Origin: Mucilaginibacter psychrotolerans
GTDB lineage: Bacteria > Bacteroidota > Bacteroidia > Sphingobacteriales > Sphingobacteriaceae
Assembly: GCF_004519315.1 (NCBI RefSeq)
Contig: NZ_SOZE01000031.1
Span: 1-63,694 of the forward strand
DNA length: 63,694 nucleotides
Direction: 5' to 3'
In this document: one piece after another, positions 1 through 7,598 of the stretch
Numbering within the stretch: the stretch's first letter is position 1
How the letters are laid out: each line of letters starts with the position of its first letter
The notes under the pieces: generated by a model
Told to the model about the DNA's origin: nothing
Database searches by the model: none
The model's input: the letters and a program-made list of their open reading frames with translations, nothing else
Program-made: the position numbers and the translations under genes

Positions 1-132
1 GAAATCTTCTTTAAGATACTGATTTTCAGGGCTTTAACCAAATTAATAGACAAATAAAAACCTCATAATCAGGCAATTATCTATTAAAGTTATCAACGTA
101 TTTTGACCCTTGATTCGCATTGATACATAAGT

Positions 133-432
133 ATGAACTGGCGTATATTTTGGGAGTTAGTAAAGGAATTTCTTAATATTATTAAGGCCTTTATTGAGTG
201 GTCGCTTAAAGGCTACAATTTCATGATACCTGTAACAATTCTAACTTCGCTGATGACAATCGCGAGGCTGTTGTTACCGAACATACAATACCCCATTAAA
301 AAAAAATCTTTTTCGTCCTCTTACAATTCTCACTTGCGCTTATATGAAGATAGGAGCACAAATGATATCATCGCTATCATAATAACTATATTAATAGGGA
401 TAGCGTGGCTATGGTTTTTATTTTTTAAATAG
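133..432 (+). CDS. Small two-helix membrane protein, unknown function
   Basis: I do not recognise this 99-aa protein. It has an amphipathic N-terminus, a hydrophobic segment at about residues 30-48 and a second strongly hydrophobic segment at the C-terminus (about 78-98, rich in Ile, Leu, Trp and Phe), so it is probably an inner-membrane protein with a short polar loop. It lies outside the proposed left prophage end and would therefore be chromosomal. A gene fragment or chance ORF cannot be excluded; the clear hydrophobic pattern argues for a real gene. Confidence 0.45.
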   Translation: MNWRIFWELVKEFLNIIKAFIEWSLKGYNFMIPVTILTSLMTIARLLLPNIQYPIKKKSFSSSYNSHLRLYEDRSTNDIIAIIITILIGIAWLWFLFFK

Positions 433-669
433 TGAAACATTTATTCGTCTTGTCCCCAACAAACCGGATGCATGTAAATGATTTACAACTTACTATTCCA
501 AGCGGACAAGCAGGCAACGCTCTAATATGGGTAATGTTTGTTTAAATAATAGCATCCGTAGGTTTTTGGCGACAACACCAACAACGCCAGACTATCATCC
601 AATATCTATGGACCATCCCCCCCCCTTCCAAAAAATTCTCCCCCATCCCCGTAATCCGAATTAAATCTA

Positions 670-683
670 ATAACTTTATATTT
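670..683 (+). repeat. Candidate attL core
   Basis: ATAACTTTATATTT is repeated exactly at 38655-38668. The bases after it (ATCAACCAAC) also resemble those after the right copy (GCAACTAAAC). It lies just outside the SRAP gene terminator. The match is short and AT-rich, so it is a candidate only. Confidence 0.5.
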
Positions 684-706
684 ATCAACCAACTTTATGA
701 GCAAAA

Positions 707-739
707 AAAAGTGCCTTTAAATCGTTTAAACGCACTTTT
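707..739 (-). terminator. Intrinsic terminator after the SRAP gene
   Basis: The arms AAAAGTGC and GCACTTTT extend inward as TTTAAA pairs around a TCG loop with one mismatch. On the minus strand the stem is followed by a run of T, which suits termination of the SRAP transcript. Confidence 0.75.
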
Positions 740-755
740 CATTTCGGAATAAATG

Positions 756-795
756 AGGTTTTTTCCCTTTTTCCCTTTATTTTTTCCCTTTTTAC
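756..795. repeat. Three tandem T-CCC-T tracts, candidate integrase arm sites (left)
   Basis: Three successive CCC triplets each sit between runs of T. The same pattern (TTTTTTCCCTTTT) occurs at 38598-38622, just inside the other prophage end. The position inside both ends fits integrase arm-type sites, but this is inference. Confidence 0.35.
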
Positions 796-1511
796 AACAC
801 TAATTCCGGGTATTCACACACATTCATTACCATCTCCTGATTAGATGATTCGGTTCTACTGGTAATCAGTTTTGAAATTGTATGTGCAGTTAACATATCA
901 TCTTCTAAAGGCAATATCAAATTTTTGATTTCATCCTTTATTAAATCCGGCTTCAACCATTGCCGTTCCATATCAGGGCGAAGTATAACAGGCATACGCT
1001 CCTTTGAGTTGTGAATACGCTTCATTAGCGGGTTAGCCTCGGTTGTAAGAATTGAGTATGTTTTAAACACCTCATTGGTATCCGGGTGTTTCCAGTGTGA
1101 GTAAATCCCTGCGAAGGCGAAAGGCTGCCTGTCTTTCATATAAATGAAGTGCGGGTACTTTTCTTTTCCAACGTGCATCCATTCGTAAAAACCGTCTGCC
1201 AACACTAAGCAACGCTTTTTACCTATGTACATCTTAAAAGACGGCAGGTCAAATACTGTTTCACCTTTAGCGTTCAGGGTCTGGTTACTTAGCTTTTTGG
1301 CATCAGCTTCTGTCTTAACCCAATGCGGTATCAACCCCCAATTGTACATATTAATCTCGTCTGGTTCATCAGCCGTGATAATAGGCATTGGTGTATGGTT
1401 GTAACCATTGTTATGCCAAACAGGTTTATGTACATATTCAGGTTTGAACTTCGCTATAAAACGCCTTTCAATTTCTTTATCACTTGTACTAATCGAATAA
1501 TGATAACACAT
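792..1511 (-). CDS. SRAP-family protein (YedK/HMCES type, SOS response-associated)
   Basis: SRAP proteins use the N-terminal cysteine, exposed after Met removal, to crosslink to abasic sites in single-stranded DNA and protect them. The catalytic set is visible: Cys2 directly after Met, Asn80 (TLNAKGET), Glu110 (GFYEW) and His167 before RMPVIL. At 239 aa it has full family length. The start at MCYH is required by the chemistry, so it is secure. It is the leftmost prophage gene, near umuDC, and forms a DNA-damage cargo with it. A terminator follows. Confidence 0.93.
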   Translation of the reverse strand: MCYHYSISTSDKEIERRFIAKFKPEYVHKPVWHNNGYNHTPMPIITADEPDEINMYNWGLIPHWVKTEADAKKLSNQTLNAKGETVFDLPSFKMYIGKKRCLVLADGFYEWMHVGKEKYPHFIYMKDRQPFAFAGIYSHWKHPDTNEVFKTYSILTTEANPLMKRIHNSKERMPVILRPDMERQWLKPDLIKDEIKNLILPLEDDMLTAHTISKLITSRTESSNQEMVMNVCEYPELVL

Positions 1512-1536
1512 ACTCTACTCCTTTTTAAAATCTAAA

Positions 1537-1758
1537 TTATTGAAACCAATTCTCAATTCGGTCACCTATCTCATCAACCGTGCTTTGAGGCAACAACCTT
1601 CCTGAAATCAGTAGCCATCGAAAATTTTCGTCATAAGCGATTTCTCCCATTAGTTGAGAATTGAACAAAACTTGATACGAATTCTCCGCAACCAATACTT
1701 CACTATATAGCAAGTTACCTGCATAAACTAAGCCAAAACCTAACGATAATGTTTCCAC
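1537..1758 (-). CDS. Small protein of unknown function
   Basis: This 73-aa protein begins with a GTG codon (METLSLGFG) and ends DEIGDRIENWFQ. I do not recognise a family. It is acidic, with alternating hydrophobic stretches and no membrane helix. It ends 25 nt before the SRAP start and probably shares its transcript. An AT-rich box at 1775-1787, similar to boxes before two other early prophage genes, lies just upstream. Confidence 0.55.
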   Translation of the reverse strand: METLSLGFGLVYAGNLLYSEVLVAENSYQVLFNSQLMGEIAYDENFRWLLISGRLLPQSTVDEIGDRIENWFQ

Positions 1759-1774
1759 AAATAAATTTACAAAT

Positions 1775-1787
1775 TATATATAAATAC
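1775..1787 (-). promoter_or_regulatory. Early-type box, GTATTTATATATA in sense
   Basis: In sense (minus) direction this reads GTATTTATATATA. Close relatives precede the genes starting at 32951 and 35612. It is followed by ATTTG about 17 nt before the GTG start of the downstream gene, so it may be a promoter. Confidence 0.35.
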
Positions 1788-1804
1788 TGAACTTATCACA
1801 TTAT

Positions 1805-1828
1805 CATTACGTTTTAAAAAACGTAATG
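1805..1828. repeat. Perfect 24-bp palindrome covering the start codon of the next gene
   Basis: CATTACGTTTT, AA, AAAACGTAATG: two 11-base arms with no mismatch. The last three bases are the ATG of the rightward gene at 1826. It could be an operator, or an mRNA hairpin that hides the start codon. Confidence 0.8.
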
Positions 1829-2029
1829 CCTAAGAAAACTAAACAAAAACCACCTTTCAAGCTTCGTGACAGAAACGCACACAATGAACCATTTGAATTT
1901 TTAGGTTATGCTACTGAGCAAAACACCCCACCCGAAGTTTGGGCATCACTTATGGAATCTGATAGATTGTACGCAATTGAAGAACAAGAACATTTAAAAA
2001 ACAATCCTGATAAAAAACCGCCCCTATAA
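1826..2029 (+). CDS. Small charged protein of unknown function
   Basis: This 67-aa protein starts with a lysine-rich stretch (MPKKTKQKPP) and ends NPDKKPPL. No family is recognised and there are no membrane segments. Its start codon is the right edge of a perfect 24-bp palindrome, so expression is probably controlled either by a repressor bound there or by RNA structure. Its stop abuts the convergent umuC stop at 2030. The palindrome at the start suggests autoregulation, as with small DNA-binding or antitoxin proteins, but no such domain is visible. Confidence 0.55.
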   Translation: MPKKTKQKPPFKLRDRNAHNEPFEFLGYATEQNTPPEVWASLMESDRLYAIEEQEHLKNNPDKKPPL

Positions 2030-3289
2030 CTATCTAATATTGATAATATCACTTAGCCGGGTGGTGTACTTAGGGCTTAGGTGTTCCTGTTTCATTTTCC
2101 ATTCTCTGGCGAAACCCTGTTGCGCTGACCGTACCGTATCACGTCCATTTAATCGGTTTAAGCGGTCAACCTTTTTGATTATCTCAATCTCTTTGTTCCG
2201 GGCGTTTGCGTGAAAAAGGTTTTGAGTACCGTCTGAGTTATTGCGAAGGTCGGTAAGCATCACCCCTACACGTTTGTACCGATAACCTTTACGGTAAATA
2301 ACTTTCAGCCCTTCAACCGCCCGTTTAATCAAGTAAGGGGTGTAATCTGTCGGTACGTCACATACAGTACTAATTTCAGGAAAGTATTGAGCATCGGTCT
2401 TAGAGAAGTTATTCGTTCCTAACCATACGCTTATGCCCCCGGCAACAAACTTTTGTTTACGTAACTTTTCGGCAACCCGTGCCGTGTAGTTTGCAAGGGC
2501 TTCTGATATTGGTTCAAATTCAGTCTGGTAAATGCCGAAGCTTTTTTGAGATGCTATGTTTTGCTTATCTGGCTGCACCAATTCTAAAGGTATGCAGCTT
2601 ACCCCTTGCAACTCATAAACGGTACGCTGCAATACTACACTGAACTGTCGTTTCGCCCAATCTTCATCAACCATTGAAAGGTCGTAAGCGTTGAATACTC
2701 CAACTGAATTAAGCCGTTTACCGATACGGCTGCCGATACCCCAAACATCGGTTACATCAGTAGCTTTCAGGGCTGCAATTCGTTTTTCTTCTGAATCAAT
2801 GATGTAAACTCCGACTTCACGGTACTGCTTTTTTGCTATGCGGTTAGCAAGCTTTGCAAGGGTTTTAGTTTCTCCAATACCTATTGATACTGGTATGCCT
2901 GACCAATGTGAAATCTTATCTCTGGCATCCTTAACATAGTTGAAAAGGTTACGGTATTTAAAGCCCTTACAGCTAACAAACGATTCATCTATACTGTAGT
3001 CTTCAACGTCTTTAAAGAAGTCCCTTATAATCGATTTAATGCGCTTCGACATATCACCGTACAGGGTGTAATTACTACTGTAGCCGATAATATCATTTTT
3101 CTTCATCAACTCCTTAATATGAAAAATGGGTACAGCCATTGTGATACCTAAAGCCTTAGCTTCTTCTGACCGTGCTATTACTGCACCGTCATTATTGGAG
3201 AATACCACCACTGGTAAACCTTTCAGTGAGGGGTCAAAATTCCGCTCACACGAAGCGTAGAAGTTGTTACAATCAATAATCCCAATCAC
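2030..3289 (-). CDS. umuC: UmuC-like Y-family DNA polymerase (Pol V catalytic subunit)
   Basis: This 419-aa protein performs error-prone translesion synthesis with UmuD. Family landmarks are the N-terminal metal-binding DCNNFYASCER (Asp6), SNNDGAVIARS, and the second metal site YSIDES (Asp101, Glu102). The little-finger and C-terminal UmuC-type regions follow. The start is GTG and overlaps the end of umuD by 17 nt, as usual for translational coupling in umuDC operons. Carriage by a prophage makes it lysogenic-conversion cargo that raises damage tolerance or mutability of the host. Confidence 0.95.
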   Translation of the reverse strand: MIGIIDCNNFYASCERNFDPSLKGLPVVVFSNNDGAVIARSEEAKALGITMAVPIFHIKELMKKNDIIGYSSNYTLYGDMSKRIKSIIRDFFKDVEDYSIDESFVSCKGFKYRNLFNYVKDARDKISHWSGIPVSIGIGETKTLAKLANRIAKKQYREVGVYIIDSEEKRIAALKATDVTDVWGIGSRIGKRLNSVGVFNAYDLSMVDEDWAKRQFSVVLQRTVYELQGVSCIPLELVQPDKQNIASQKSFGIYQTEFEPISEALANYTARVAEKLRKQKFVAGGISVWLGTNNFSKTDAQYFPEISTVCDVPTDYTPYLIKRAVEGLKVIYRKGYRYKRVGVMLTDLRNNSDGTQNLFHANARNKEIEIIKKVDRLNRLNGRDTVRSAQQGFAREWKMKQEHLSPKYTTRLSDIINIR

Positions 3290-3734
3290 GGCTCCTGTTC
3301 TTAATGTCCTGAATCACAAAAGTTATTACCCCCCAAATCCTAAAATCAGTTAACTCCTGAATCACAATAGGTGAATACTCAGGGTTAGCGGATAGTAGCC
3401 GAATGCCTTGCAGTTTATCTACGTGTAAGATTTTGGCGTTAAATTCCCCATCAATTGCGCACACAATTAAGTCCCGGTGTTCAGGTGTCAGGCTCTTGTC
3501 AATTACTGCAATATCACCTTCATAAATGCAAACATCTTTAAGGGAATGCCCGGTAACCCGACCTAAGAATGTACTCGCAGCATTAGCAATGCAAACGTCA
3601 TCCAGACTTAGACACTCTTCTAAGTAGTCGTCTGCGGGTGATGGAAACCCTGCCTGTATTTTAGATAAGAACAACGGTAGTTCTGTATCTGATTTCTTAA
3701 ATTTATAAACCTGAATGTTTGCCACACTTTTCAC
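3273..3734 (-). CDS. umuD: UmuD-like S24 self-cleaving protein
   Basis: This 153-aa protein is the LexA-like UmuD partner of UmuC. The cleavage site Ala28-Gly29 lies in IQAGFPSPADDY; the nucleophile is Ser64 (GHSLKD) and the general base Lys101 (GEFNAK). The start is GTG; no better upstream start is seen. A perfect inverted repeat lies 11 nt upstream and is the best candidate operator, probably LexA- or phage-repressor-controlled. There is no DNA-binding domain, so it is UmuD and not a repressor. Confidence 0.92.
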   Translation of the reverse strand: MKSVANIQVYKFKKSDTELPLFLSKIQAGFPSPADDYLEECLSLDDVCIANAASTFLGRVTGHSLKDVCIYEGDIAVIDKSLTPEHRDLIVCAIDGEFNAKILHVDKLQGIRLLSANPEYSPIVIQELTDFRIWGVITFVIQDIKNRSRDWDY

Positions 3735-3745
3735 AACAACAAAAA

Positions 3746-3762
3746 TGCTAACATTATTAGCA
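3746..3762. promoter_or_regulatory. Candidate operator of umuDC
   Basis: TGCTAA-CATTA-TTAGCA is a perfect inverted repeat located just upstream of the umuD GTG and between the divergent umuDC and rightward 3803 genes. Position and symmetry fit a SOS-type or phage repressor site. Confidence 0.55.
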
Positions 3763-3780
3763 CAAATGCAAGGGATATAT

Positions 3781-3789
3781 TATATTTGG
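3781..3789 (+). promoter_or_regulatory. Bacteroidota -7 promoter box
   Basis: TATATTTGG matches TAnnTTTG and lies 13 nt before the ATG at 3803. No convincing -33 TTTG element is seen. Confidence 0.5.
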
Positions 3790-3802
3790 TAAAAATTAAA
3801 AT

Positions 3803-4249
3803 ATGACACCTATAAGAGCCGAATTACAATTTAGTTTTGAAATCAAAATTGATAGTAACACCAACGAAAGTCCAAAATTCAATGAGATTACATTAAATGC
3901 CTTTAGAGAGAGAACATCTCCCGATTTAGATTATCTGAAAGATGCTGAAAATAGAATAGTAGCGCATTTGGAGGAAATCAAGCCTTCAATGTTAGAAACT
4001 GTAAATGCTAATGAAATCAAATATCTTTTCACGGAGATTTTTGACTTCAATGTAAAGCTTGAAGGCAAGCCATATTACGGTGATGAACCGAGACCTGAAT
4101 TTTGGGGACAATTAACTTACAAAGTTAAAACCGAGGAAATAATTATCATCCAGATATTCGCTGATGCATCAATTGCTTTCCGTACGAAAGGCAGCAATGA
4201 ACTTAAATTTAATCAATTAAGTAAAACGCTAACCTGCTTCTTGCTGTAA
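3803..4249 (+). CDS. Protein of unknown function (148 aa)
   Basis: No family is recognised. The protein is soluble and acidic, with an alternating beta-like N-terminus (AELQFSFEIKID), a helical middle and a C-terminus ending in TLTCFLL. It has its own -7 box and is transcribed away from umuDC, against the neighbouring lysis genes, which marks it as an independently expressed accessory gene of the prophage. It may act on the host during lysogeny, but nothing in the sequence shows how. Confidence 0.6.
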   Translation: MTPIRAELQFSFEIKIDSNTNESPKFNEITLNAFRERTSPDLDYLKDAENRIVAHLEEIKPSMLETVNANEIKYLFTEIFDFNVKLEGKPYYGDEPRPEFWGQLTYKVKTEEIIIIQIFADASIAFRTKGSNELKFNQLSKTLTCFLL

Positions 4250-4269
4250 GCACAGCTTTGTTGACAGTC

Positions 4270-4344
4270 TTATTTACGCTTGATAGCATCCAGTACAGTG
4301 AGTGCAACCGTTGCTATTAAGCGTATGATATTACTTAGTTTCAT
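4270..4344 (-). CDS. 24-aa hydrophobic peptide at the end of the lysis cassette
   Basis: The reading frame starts ATGAAACTAAGT inside the last codons of the holin gene (14-nt overlap) and encodes MKLSNIIRLIATVALTVLDA followed by IKRK. It is one short hydrophobic helix with a basic tail. The position directly after holin and lysozyme suggests a small lysis or membrane peptide. At this size a chance ORF is possible. Confidence 0.4.
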   Translation of the reverse strand: MKLSNIIRLIATVALTVLDAIKRK

Positions 4345-4822
4345 CTTTGTTCTCCTTATCTGCTTCGCCAGATTTTTTGCCCGGCATCAGGCTGCCGATT
4401 TGTTTTACAAGCAACGTCCAAATCTTTGTATCGGTAATAACCTCAATGTTCTCAACTATACTTTTTAGTTCCTTCAATGATATAATTGCTGAAAAAAACA
4501 ACATTACTTTCACAACATCATTAGTAATGTGATGCTGCACTAAGTAGGCACAAATTATACCTATTAGGTACGCAAACATCTTTTCCACGGTCACACCAAT
4601 TTTTGCTGCCGTTACTGGTACACCAGTTTTTATTGATTTCCAGATACCAGTACCCATATCAGCCAACAATAGCAGTAAGGTAACCGCTATGAGTTCATAG
4701 GTCGGCATCAGGTAAACACAAAACAACCACACAATCAGTTTATAGAAGTTAGCAGCTATGAATTTAAACAGGGCGGGTAATGTATTAATCAAAGCTGATA
4801 CAGGTATTAAAAGAAATTTCAT
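4331..4822 (-). CDS. Holin, phage_holin_4-like
   Basis: This 163-aa membrane protein should form the inner-membrane holes that release the lysozyme. It has hydrophobic segments at about 5-25, 30-52 and 85-120, with the characteristic LLLLADMGTGIWKSIK stretch resembling the D-x-x-TG motif of the phage_holin_4 group, and a charged C-terminal tail (KKSGEADKENKDETK). Its start overlaps the lysozyme stop (TAATG), so the two are translationally coupled. Confidence 0.8.
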   Translation of the reverse strand: MKFLLIPVSALINTLPALFKFIAANFYKLIVWLFCVYLMPTYELIAVTLLLLLADMGTGIWKSIKTGVPVTAAKIGVTVEKMFAYLIGIICAYLVQHHITNDVVKVMLFFSAIISLKELKSIVENIEVITDTKIWTLLVKQIGSLMPGKKSGEADKENKDETK

Positions 4823-5268
4823 TATGCCTTGAAGTATAGTTTGGCTTCGTCAGCCCTGCGGTTTGTAAGAACCTTATTTGTCTTGCCCCCGGCTTTATTC
4901 CACATTGCAAAAGCTGCTGTGATTTGTTCAGGTGAAGCCCCGGCATTGATACGCTTTACCAGTGTAGATTTGGCAAATCCGGCGGTGCCGATATTGTAAG
5001 CCAAACTTACCAGTGCGTTGAACTGATTTTGATTTATGGCAACCTTGATAGCTGCACTTACTGATTTTTCAAAATCGGCAACAATGGCTTTGAACATCGT
5101 ATCACATTGGTTTAAACTGATGGTATCACCGATTTTTACTTTCTTACCATCGGGGTAATAAGTCATACCGCATCCGATGGTAGGAATACCCACTACATCT
5201 AAGTAAGCTTTAAGCCTTACGCCCTCTTGATTGTATATAAAATCTCGCCCTGCACTATCTATCTTCAT
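4822..5268 (-). CDS. Endolysin, GH24 (T4/P22-type) lysozyme
   Basis: This 148-aa muramidase degrades peptidoglycan at lysis. The catalytic triad Glu15 (NQEGVRLKAY), Asp24 and Thr30 (IPTIGCG) follows the family spacing, and the C-terminal NQFNALVSLAYNIG and NRRADEAKLY helices are present. There is no signal peptide, so export depends on the adjacent holin. A late box lies 3 nt upstream of the ATG, giving the lysis cassette its own promoter. Confidence 0.95.
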   Translation of the reverse strand: MKIDSAGRDFIYNQEGVRLKAYLDVVGIPTIGCGMTYYPDGKKVKIGDTISLNQCDTMFKAIVADFEKSVSAAIKVAINQNQFNALVSLAYNIGTAGFAKSTLVKRINAGASPEQITAAFAMWNKAGGKTNKVLTNRRADEAKLYFKA

Positions 5269-5271
5269 AAG

Positions 5272-5283
5272 ATAAATAGTATG
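5272..5283 (-). promoter_or_regulatory. Late box A (lysis cassette)
   Basis: Exact CATACTATTTAT in sense, 3 nt before the lysozyme ATG. One of nine exact copies in the prophage. Confidence 0.65.
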
Positions 5284-5314
5284 GTCAGGCTAATATTTTA
5301 GTAGGTCATACGGC

Positions 5315-6838
5315 TTAGTACACCCCGGCCCACGGACGGTTATTGTTTACTGAACAGGTTGATAACGCTACCGTTGATGGTGATGTGTACTGCGAATATT
5401 TAATTGAAAACAGTTTAATATCATTTACCAACGGCGGGTTCAAAATGTAAGCATTCACGTTAAAGTTCCCGGCGATTTCTGGTTGTACCGTCTGTGAGGA
5501 ACAGCCATAAAGAATGCCCATAAAATAAATACCCGGTGCTGCTGTGTACGGTGCTGTAAAAGGCGTTTTGATGTACGATAAATCGTCAGCCTTAAATAGG
5601 TTTGGCAAGTTACCTGTAGTCGCAACACGTGTTAACACCCCGGTTGTGCTGTCAAGTTTGTATAGCGATAAAGAACATTCGTCATCAGCAACATAATTTC
5701 CTTTTGTGTACTGAAAATGTACCGCCCCCGTTAGTACGGTGGTCTGTTGAATCCTATTCAACACTACTAAGCGCAACTGGTTAGAACCTAACGTGGTTGC
5801 TAAATCACTACTTTGGATAAGTGAGCCGATTGTACTGAACTTAACTGTATAACCAAGGTCATTAATTACATCCATAAAGTCAGGGTCACCAGAGGCTGAC
5901 GAAACTGCTGAATCAACGTAAGCAGTAGTTGCCAAACCGGGTAAGGTGCTTGCAGAAATGTAGCTACCAATAGGTTGAAATTTACCATCGGCAGTACTCT
6001 TGTTATAGTAGTTGCTAAAATCAACAGTGTACCCTGTAAGGTACTTAGCATCAGATTGCGCTTTAGTGTAATACCCGCTTAAATCAACGGTGAAACCTGT
6101 TAAGTATTTGGCATCAGATTGTGCTTTAGTATAATAGCTACTTAGGTCAACGGTGAATCCGGTTAAGTATTTGGCATCAGATTGTGCTTTAGTATAATAG
6201 CTACTTAGGTCAACTGTAACTGCACTAACTGGCGTAAAGCCTAAAGCCCCGGTAACGTCACTTTTGGTAACACCAGTTAAGTAAACCCCTGTACGTTGAA
6301 ACCTGCTGTCAGATACTGATTTATCATAGTAGTTACTATAATCTACGGTAAACCCGGTCAAGTATTTTGCATCAGCCTGAGATTTGGTATAGTACCCGCT
6401 AAGGTCTACGGTGAACCCGGTTAAGAATTTAGCATCGGCTTGTAGTTTTGTATAGTAACCGCTAAGGTCAACAGTAACACCGCTTATTGGCGTATAACCT
6501 AAAGCCCCTGTGACATCGTTTGAAGTTACGCCAGTAATGTATGCGCCCTTAACCTGATATTTATTATCACTTTGAGATTTCGTATAGGCATCAACGATAC
6601 CAGAACCGCCAGTGCTTTTTATAATCAAGTCTTCATCGGTTATGCCTTCTTTGAACCAATATTCAACAACGACACCATCAATTAAAACACCTACAGTTTT
6701 ACCAAATCTTAAAGATTCGGGTACAGCGTTCAGGGCATCTTCAACGGAATTGTAAGCTGTTAAGCCCCCGCCATAATACCAATCTACACTGCCGGGATTA
6801 GTTAACTTAATACCTATTGGTCTTTCTTCACCTATCAT
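5315..6838 (-). CDS. Tail fibre with repeated trimerisation-type motifs
   Basis: This 507-aa protein is a probable receptor-binding fibre. The N-terminal 80 residues form an attachment-like domain. The middle consists of 21-residue units of the form VDLSxYYTKxQxDAKYLTGFT, plus two copies of the fibre motif TGALGYTP/TGALGFTP, typical of beta-structured fibre shafts. The C-terminal 200 residues are non-repetitive and probably form the receptor-binding head. The gene follows the 252-aa neck gene by one base and is the last virion gene before the lysis cassette. Confidence 0.85.
   Translation of the reverse strand: MIGEERPIGIKLTNPGSVDWYYGGGLTAYNSVEDALNAVPESLRFGKTVGVLIDGVVVEYWFKEGITDEDLIIKSTGGSGIVDAYTKSQSDNKYQVKGAYITGVTSNDVTGALGYTPISGVTVDLSGYYTKLQADAKFLTGFTVDLSGYYTKSQADAKYLTGFTVDYSNYYDKSVSDSRFQRTGVYLTGVTKSDVTGALGFTPVSAVTVDLSSYYTKAQSDAKYLTGFTVDLSSYYTKAQSDAKYLTGFTVDLSGYYTKAQSDAKYLTGYTVDFSNYYNKSTADGKFQPIGSYISASTLPGLATTAYVDSAVSSASGDPDFMDVINDLGYTVKFSTIGSLIQSSDLATTLGSNQLRLVVLNRIQQTTVLTGAVHFQYTKGNYVADDECSLSLYKLDSTTGVLTRVATTGNLPNLFKADDLSYIKTPFTAPYTAAPGIYFMGILYGCSSQTVQPEIAGNFNVNAYILNPPLVNDIKLFSIKYSQYTSPSTVALSTCSVNNNRPWAGVY
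6010..6475 (-). repeat. 63-bp coding repeats of the tail-fibre shaft
   Basis: The shaft DNA is built of 63-bp units (21 codons). Two neighbouring units at about 6110-6240 are nearly identical at DNA level, a substrate for recombination that would change fibre length. Confidence 0.75.
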
Positions 6839-6839
6839 C

Positions 6840-7598
6840 TTATCTCACTTTTATTTTGTGTTTATGGCTTGTACTGTAAGGAACTGATTGTTCAAAATAG
6901 TACAGGTTATAAACGGTATTATCTTCGGCTGTTAACGCACCATTCAGCACGTATAAGCCACTTAAATCTAAATTTGAAGCACTGGTATCAGTTACACTTT
7001 GAAGGCTATAACCGTCAGCTAATGCTATCGCAAAACCTTTATTTAAACCTGTCTCTAAAGTTGCTTCTGTAGTGTGGGTTGATGATAAGCCTGTAAAGTC
7101 GGTTGGTAATTGCGACACGCTGCCGTAATACATCACGGTTTCTTTAACAGCATCATCATTATCATCAATCGGAGTTATACAGTTATCACTTGCCCGGAAC
7201 TGGTTGAAAGTGATAACAAATACAGCCCCGGCAACCCGGTCAACATTCGCATCAGTAAATTTTTGAATACTTGTATTGGGGTCAATCACATAGTCAACAT
7301 CAAACTGATTATCAAAGTAGGTAATCAGGTCATCAGCTATCAAGTTACAGTCTGAGTAAATCTCAAACTCACTACCGGGAATATTCGGGTCAAACAGGTC
7401 ACCAATGATGATTTCAAACTGGTGGCTGATGTTATCACCATTGATACGCTGTGTAACATAATCAATGTGCGCAACCGGGTAAACTATCTTATCGTATGCA
7501 GCAAAGTCAGCTTCATTACTTGTAAGTATGGTGTTGATTTGCTTGTGTTGTTTAAGGTAGTTTTCAAGTAATTGAATGTACTGGTTAATGGTTATCAC
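6840..7598 (-). CDS. Probable tail terminator or neck protein
   Basis: This 252-aa protein is soluble and acidic and begins with a helix (MITINQYIQLLENYLKQHK), followed by a region that alternates like tail-terminator folds (VAHIDYVTQRINGDNISHQFEIIIGDLFD). I cannot name the family from motifs. The position between the head-tail adaptor and the fibre, with single-base spacing on both sides, supports a virion role. Confidence 0.55.
   Translation of the reverse strand: MITINQYIQLLENYLKQHKQINTILTSNEADFAAYDKIVYPVAHIDYVTQRINGDNISHQFEIIIGDLFDPNIPGSEFEIYSDCNLIADDLITYFDNQFDVDYVIDPNTSIQKFTDANVDRVAGAVFVITFNQFRASDNCITPIDDNDDAVKETVMYYGSVSQLPTDFTGLSSTHTTEATLETGLNKGFAIALADGYSLQSVTDTSASNLDLSGLYVLNGALTAEDNTVYNLYYFEQSVPYSTSHKHKIKVR

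Noticed and set aside
1..60. Open leftward frame at the window edge
   Set aside because: Only about 20 codons with no clear start; cannot be supported.
616..625. Poly-C tract as a phase-variable site
   Set aside because: No gene or promoter follows within useful distance.
4280..4532. Rightward ORFs over the holin gene
   Set aside because: Antisense frames; the holin has a membrane pattern, family motif and coupled start.
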